Positions 63,201-64,000 of a stretch of 64,000 bases of DNA are shown here, one piece after another. The stretch comes from an uncultured Clostridia bacterium (GTDB taxonomy: Bacteria; Bacillota; Clostridia; Christensenellales; Borkfalkiaceae): NCBI GenBank assembly GCA_944346885.1, contig CALVMR010000016.1, forward strand, positions 61,736 through 125,735, given 5' to 3'. The notes beneath the pieces were generated by a model. It searched no databases, was not told where the DNA came from, and was given only the letters and a program-made list of their open reading frames with translations. A program made the translations under genes and the position numbers. The stretch's first letter is position 1; the number at the start of each line of letters is the position of its first letter.

Positions 63201-64000
63201 CAAAAGCGCGGCAAGATCGGCGGCGATCACCAACCCGCCGCCCTCTTCCACGGCAAGTTCGAGCGACTCTAACAGCGAAGCAAAGTCGATCCCGTCCTCG
63301 CCGAAAAGCTGCATGAGCGAAGCAAGGTCTGCGCCGAACACGCCGCTGCTCTCCAAAAACGCGGAAACGGACGCGGCGATCTCCTCGATCTCCTGTTTCG
63401 TAAAGCGCATCATGTAGCCGCCGTACCCGATGCGCAGTTCTCCGCCGAGATACGAAACGTCGATCCGTTCCTCTCCCGCTTCAAAGCTGAGGCGCAACTG
63501 CAAGGCGTCTTTCAGCCATACTTCGCCCTCGACGCCGAAAACGAGCGTCTGCCCGTCTATAACGACGGCAAGATCGGAGAGCGAAAACTCCAACACGTTC
63601 GCCTTGGCAATCGCCGCAACGGCGTCCGCATAGGCAAGCACCGCAGACAGCGGCACATACGCCGCCGCGTCCGCGGGCGCGGCGATGGCGCCCTGCTGCG
63701 CGTCCGCCCCGAAGCCGAGCGTTATGCCGTACTTTTCGACCGACGCCGCAAACCCTGCGCCGCGCTCGTACGCCGCCTCGATCTTCCCCAGCGAGACCGC
63801 TTCGCCAAGCAGCGAAGAGAGCAGCGCGTCCGCATTCACCGTCAGCGTAAGTTTGTTTTCCGTCAGCGTAAGCCCTTCGATCAGCCTTTCAAAATCTGCC
63901 GACAGCAGTTTGGAAACCAGCTCCGCAATATCCGCTTCCGCCGCCGCGGGCAGCTGTACCCCGGCGAGCGGCAGCAGTTTTTCCACCGCGCTTTCCAGCT
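60213..64000 (-). CDS. Giant surface-type protein, C-terminal part; runs off the window
   Basis: The frame is open to position 64000, so the N-terminus lies outside the window; at least 1,260 residues are visible. The right part is a Leu/Ala/Glu-rich mix of repeated beta-strand segments (patterns such as FDLTL, SLSLQYA, VTVNLYLDI), and two Ala/Pro/Glu-rich linkers lie near window positions 62280-62470. Toward the C-terminus there are InlB-B-like repeat fragments (YTFVGWGARTD, CTQTYRYGDALVLP, AGYAQFGWWRQSGG). No LPXTG motif or transmembrane anchor is present at the C-terminus. I infer an exported adhesin-like protein; the export signal cannot be checked here. Confidence 0.7.
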   Translation of the reverse strand, partial: LESAVEKLLPLAGVQLPAAAEADIAELVSKLLSADFERLIEGLTLTENKLTLTVNADALLSSLLGEAVSLGKIEAAYERGAGFAASVEKYGITLGFGADAQQGAIAAPADAAAYVPLSAVLAYADAVAAIAKANVLEFSLSDLAVVIDGQTLVFGVEGEVWLKDALQLRLSFEAGEERIDVSYLGGELRIGYGGYMMRFTKQEIEEIAASVSAFLESSGVFGADLASLMQLFGEDGIDFASLLESLELAVEEGGGLVIAADLAALLQGEKTPVSLVVGTNGKNELSLRLKENTVLQAFGLRIASFTAKVGAPDAPKQPAPVTGTLCGNIFEFILRSYNTLADTDTLSLSLQYAAESMAVDLHAAVQLRANDTAEESNVVVNLSLEGVISTEGGSYYVQAAVVEENVYLYFSLVGFKQSTLYPESVAENAVPLRARFAVSSLFDMASDAMPLIMSLMGLDKNELYYFNFVVEILAGSYKTINSDIFNEKSTQEWVDLILGIVGEYAGGAAAKEAPEPAAPEAPAAESEGIEVSFNFADRTVVLSGAGLDATLAAGGSAPAAPADAAEYTDFSPLAVLVGVMMDSITTEHPVYGEDGQPALDGEGNAIQTADINSYYYLTGNATIHVPIVGDIAIGIYASVYIHKDFSVTVNLYLDIPGSVGTNESDVYVTIEGGMVYLCSVTGGTRSYRVTTLDNFFGDFLKHLTFLFNFKDLVAGLIPTDPSGGSAAVTDIGSILTSFNYNGAASEGWAQQWKIGVNVGSFTDSVIGDATLTLGADANGTLKGLEFNTSVYGILDLTASLDYKNPGTAMGDKASNGDVTQNIAQETKELFGKGIGETDWEKTSYLAGTPVTLRYTLNGTQLASQQVVYDSATGKLLTDLDLPDLSGYDAGEGAVYGWYGEPANGSTEFAARNMFVVTLYSEYAIEGMEPVGTEGGLYVYEAEYPIGEANTLPFGVESADPGGFAIAGFTDRNGNAVSSMEELPEDRVLSVLWEVREYTVVYTVFGEEICTQTYRYGDALVLPADAAAEGYTFVGWGARTDTVTEDLRLAAQFSVTVTLGSDFKPQIGGIGFAGDAENGYFRTYTLVGAEEKDFDLTLSVTAAGYAQFGWWRQSGGTWQNVSGLAGLDGQTVWAAWVTDVKVTQFSASKTFGLVGYQYKYSAVYTGAVPAGQRSEAILAIESASVQIKTVNLSSADMNDGADAETVTDTTVRTDDLRNGASFEGSKFASLASKSHAGITVSVTLSYGGYSAVFTATNTAAFS

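Noticed and set aside
59802..63272. A very long open frame (over 1,100 codons) on the plus strand opposite leuA's leader and the giant protein gene
   Set aside because: It is Arg/His/Gly-rich, has no domains or ribosome site and mirrors a real minus-strand gene; GC-rich codon bias keeps the opposite strand free of stops.

Overview
The window is chromosomal DNA from a GC-rich, low-copy-repeat member of the Bacillota (Firmicutes), class Clostridia. I judge this from the gene order ispG-(polC position)-rimP-nusA-ylxR-ylxQ-infB-rbfA-nrnA-truB-ribF, from clostridial-type promoters (TTGACA-17-TATAAT), AGGAGG ribosome sites, a leucine T-box, a large single-chain PurL, a PurO-type IMP cyclohydrolase split from the AICAR transformylase, and a reverse rubrerythrin. 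It looks like a strict anaerobe, probably of gut origin; a Christensenellales-like lineage is my guess and is not proven by the sequence. No rRNA, tRNA, insertion sequence, prophage or CRISPR array was seen. Most genes lie on the minus strand.

Layout. 1-6.6 kb: lepA, a glycerophosphodiester phosphodiesterase, a membrane-tethered double-HTH protein, a small HTH protein, a cluster of hairpins, and a divergent OhrR-like MarR/oxidoreductase pair. 6.6-9.7 kb: a PhnP-like hydrolase, dtd, efp, and an Xaa-Pro peptidase. 9.7-21.4 kb: the conserved transcription/translation cluster (nfo-ribF-truB-nrnA-rbfA-infB-ylxQ-ylxR-nusA-rimP), then, where polC is expected, only an OB-fold plus DEDDh exonuclease protein, then ispG. 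21.4-24.6 kb: nrdR, an Xre repressor with operators, and a PH-domain protein plus lipoprotein unit. 24.7-36.3 kb: a nine-gene purine operon (purE-C-F-M-N-O-H'-D-L). 36.3-38.6 kb: a small membrane protein, a likely noncoding RNA gene, mscL and a HAD phosphatase. 38.8-41.6 kb: an ABC importer whose binding protein appears circularly permuted and is preceded by a riboswitch-like leader. 41.8-45.7 kb: a Pro-Glu repeat protein, a Zn-macrodomain hydrolase and an aconitase-family hydratase. 45.9-52.2 kb: the F1Fo ATP synthase operon, with a delta subunit reduced to its C-terminal domain. 52.4-64 kb: a PH-like membrane protein, an AEC transporter, reverse rubrerythrin, a GH43 glycosidase, an uncharacterised protein, an iron alcohol dehydrogenase co-transcribed with leuA under a leucine T-box, and the C-terminal 1,260 or so residues of a giant surface protein running off the right edge.

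How the genes work together. The central block makes and tunes the translation machinery, the pur block makes IMP from PRPP, and the atp block interconverts ion gradient and ATP. The most unusual points are the permuted solute-binding protein with its attenuator leader, the one-domain ATP synthase delta subunit, the polymerase-less PolC-like protein at the polC position, a structured RNA gene with its own promoter and terminator between mscL and purE, and the transmembrane double-HTH protein. I had no search tools, so family names rest on recognised motifs and gene order.
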